Source of the DNA: Deltaproteobacteria bacterium
GTDB taxonomy: Bacteria > Myxococcota_A > Polyangia > Polyangiales > Ga0077539
NCBI GenBank assembly: GCA_030694465.1
Contig: JAUXYJ010000034.1
Location: 44,387-108,386 of the forward strand
DNA length: 64,000 nt
Direction: 5' to 3'
The position numbers and the translations under genes are program-made. The notes below the pieces were generated by a model that did not search any database, was not told where the DNA came from, and worked only from the letters and a program-made list of their open reading frames with translations. Of the stretch, positions 63,374 to 64,000 are shown in pieces; the stretch's first letter is position 1; every line of letters begins with the position of its first letter.

Positions 63374-64000
63374 GTGAGCCCCGAGGAACGCATTGCCGAG
63401 CTTGAGCGCCTGCTGGCCGAACGTGAAGTCGAGCTTGAAAAGCTGCAGGAGAAGATCAAGCAGCGTGACGAGGTGATCGACAGCTGGAAACGTGGGCACC
63501 GCACGCGTCGGAGCGGCAAATGGGCGCAGCAATCCAAGGACGATCAGCGCGCTTTGCCAAAGCCTCCGGGACGCAAAGCCGGGCACAAAGGCAGCAGCCG
63601 TCATGCGCCTCAACGGATTGATCGCGAGGTTTTTCTCACGCCTCCAGAGATTTCGAGCTGCTGCAATCTTCACGTTCGCGTGCTGATTGCATGACCGCGT
63701 CGACAAGTCGTTGAGGAGCTGCGCCCACAGCCCGCGACGGAGGCGGTGGCGTACGTTCGACCGCAGGGAGAATGCACTGGATGTCGTCGGCGCGTCATCG
63801 CTCCGCTGCCTCACGAGCTGGGTCCCAACGCCAAAATCGGGCCGCGACTCATGGCGCGAATCGTTGAGCAGAGAAGTCCGAGGGATTGAGTCTCTCGCAG
63901 GTTCGCCGCGAAGCAATGCGCTCGGGAATTCGCATTTCACGTGGAGGAATCCAGCAAATTATTCATCGTAGCGCGGAGGTCTTAGCACCCCTGAACGATC
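63374..64000 (+). pseudogene. second IS66-like tnpC transposase, N-terminal part, broken, truncated by window
   Basis: From GTG 63374 the frame reads ERIAELERLLAEREVELEKL (coiled coil) and PKPPGRKAGHKGSSRHAPQR, as in IS66 TnpC. An in-frame TGA at 63692-63694 precedes RRQVVEELRPQPATEAV and ECTGCRRRVIAPLPHELGPN (zinc-finger region) in the same frame. A +1 shift near 63893 then leads to LSLSQVRREAMRSGIRISRG and IQQIIHRSAEVL up to the edge. At least two inactivating lesions, so non-functional. Confidence 0.65.

Larger units (their letters stand above)
54681..64000. mobile_element. putative integrative island, left end; right end beyond window
   Basis: Inferred integrated element. Its left limit is the tRNA-Arg 3' half. 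By orientation the intact tRNA and the element should lie at higher coordinates, outside the window. Everything from here on is unlike the left flank: small uncharacterised genes, an XRE-ImmA regulator, tiny genes with strong hairpins, IS66 remains, orphan toxin fragments and lower GC in places. No integrase is visible, so the integrase should be past 64,000. The type (ICE, phage or other) is unresolved. Confidence 0.6.

Noticed and set aside
63692..63694. TGA in transposase as selenocysteine codon
   Set aside because: No selenocysteine-insertion hairpin recognised and a second lesion follows; a nonsense mutation is simpler.

Overview
The window looks like chromosome of a GC-rich (about 65-70%) Myxococcota bacterium, probably Polyangiales or a relative. 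The support is a dense set of lipoproteins and secreted proteins, a Pkn-type Ser/Thr kinase, a DUF2330 protein, a C-terminal Cys/TM/Arg tail of MYXO-CTERM type, a propeller-cytochrome fusion and heavy use of GTG/TTG starts. This is inference from gene content only; there is no rRNA gene or complete tRNA gene here. || Layout. 0-9.9 kb: secreted alpha/beta hydrolase, propeller lipoprotein, a lower-GC polytopic membrane protein, an acyltransferase + DegT-like aminotransferase pair, and a metzincin-like lipoprotein. 10.1-14.1 kb: a hybrid histidine kinase / HD-GYP operon, probably acquired, preceded by a 36-aa leader ORF. 14.5-29.6 kb: envelope proteins, the propeller/di-haem protein, an amidase-kinase operon, an alpha-amylase lipoprotein, a winged-helix protein and membrane proteins. 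29.7-34.8 kb: a UvrD-type helicase with a Cys-bearing, apparently nuclease-dead C-terminus, and a flippase. 35-40 kb: a single-domain receiver, an ASH-domain protein, and a copper-tolerance set (His-tailed lipoprotein, TolC-like protein, Tat multicopper oxidase). 40-45.7 kb: secreted phosphoryl chemistry (NAGPA-type phosphodiester glycosidase, FAM20C-like kinase, PhoD phosphatase) and a GMC oxidoreductase. 46-53.6 kb: housekeeping and conserved genes (yebC, FliO-like, class I aldolase, argB, hydrolase, HEAT-like protein, GT4). || At 54,681-54,725 lies exactly the 3' half (anticodon loop to CCA, minus strand) of a tRNA-Arg(ACG) gene with no matching 5' half. This is what a tRNA-targeted integration leaves behind. 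By orientation, the integrated element should lie to the right, with the intact tRNA beyond 64 kb. The content agrees: from here the window holds small orphan genes, an XRE-ImmA/IrrE regulator, tiny genes between strong hairpins, a decayed IS66 element with 22-bp inverted repeats, an orphan HINT polymorphic-toxin tip with an adjacent likely immunity gene, a SEC-C mini-ORF, and a second broken IS66-like transposase running off the right edge. || The most interesting items are this island (a toxin tip of unrecognised family, its presumed immunity protein, and micro-genes of 28 and 47 codons), the nuclease-dead helicase, and the extracellular kinase/phosphatase/phosphodiesterase neighbourhood.
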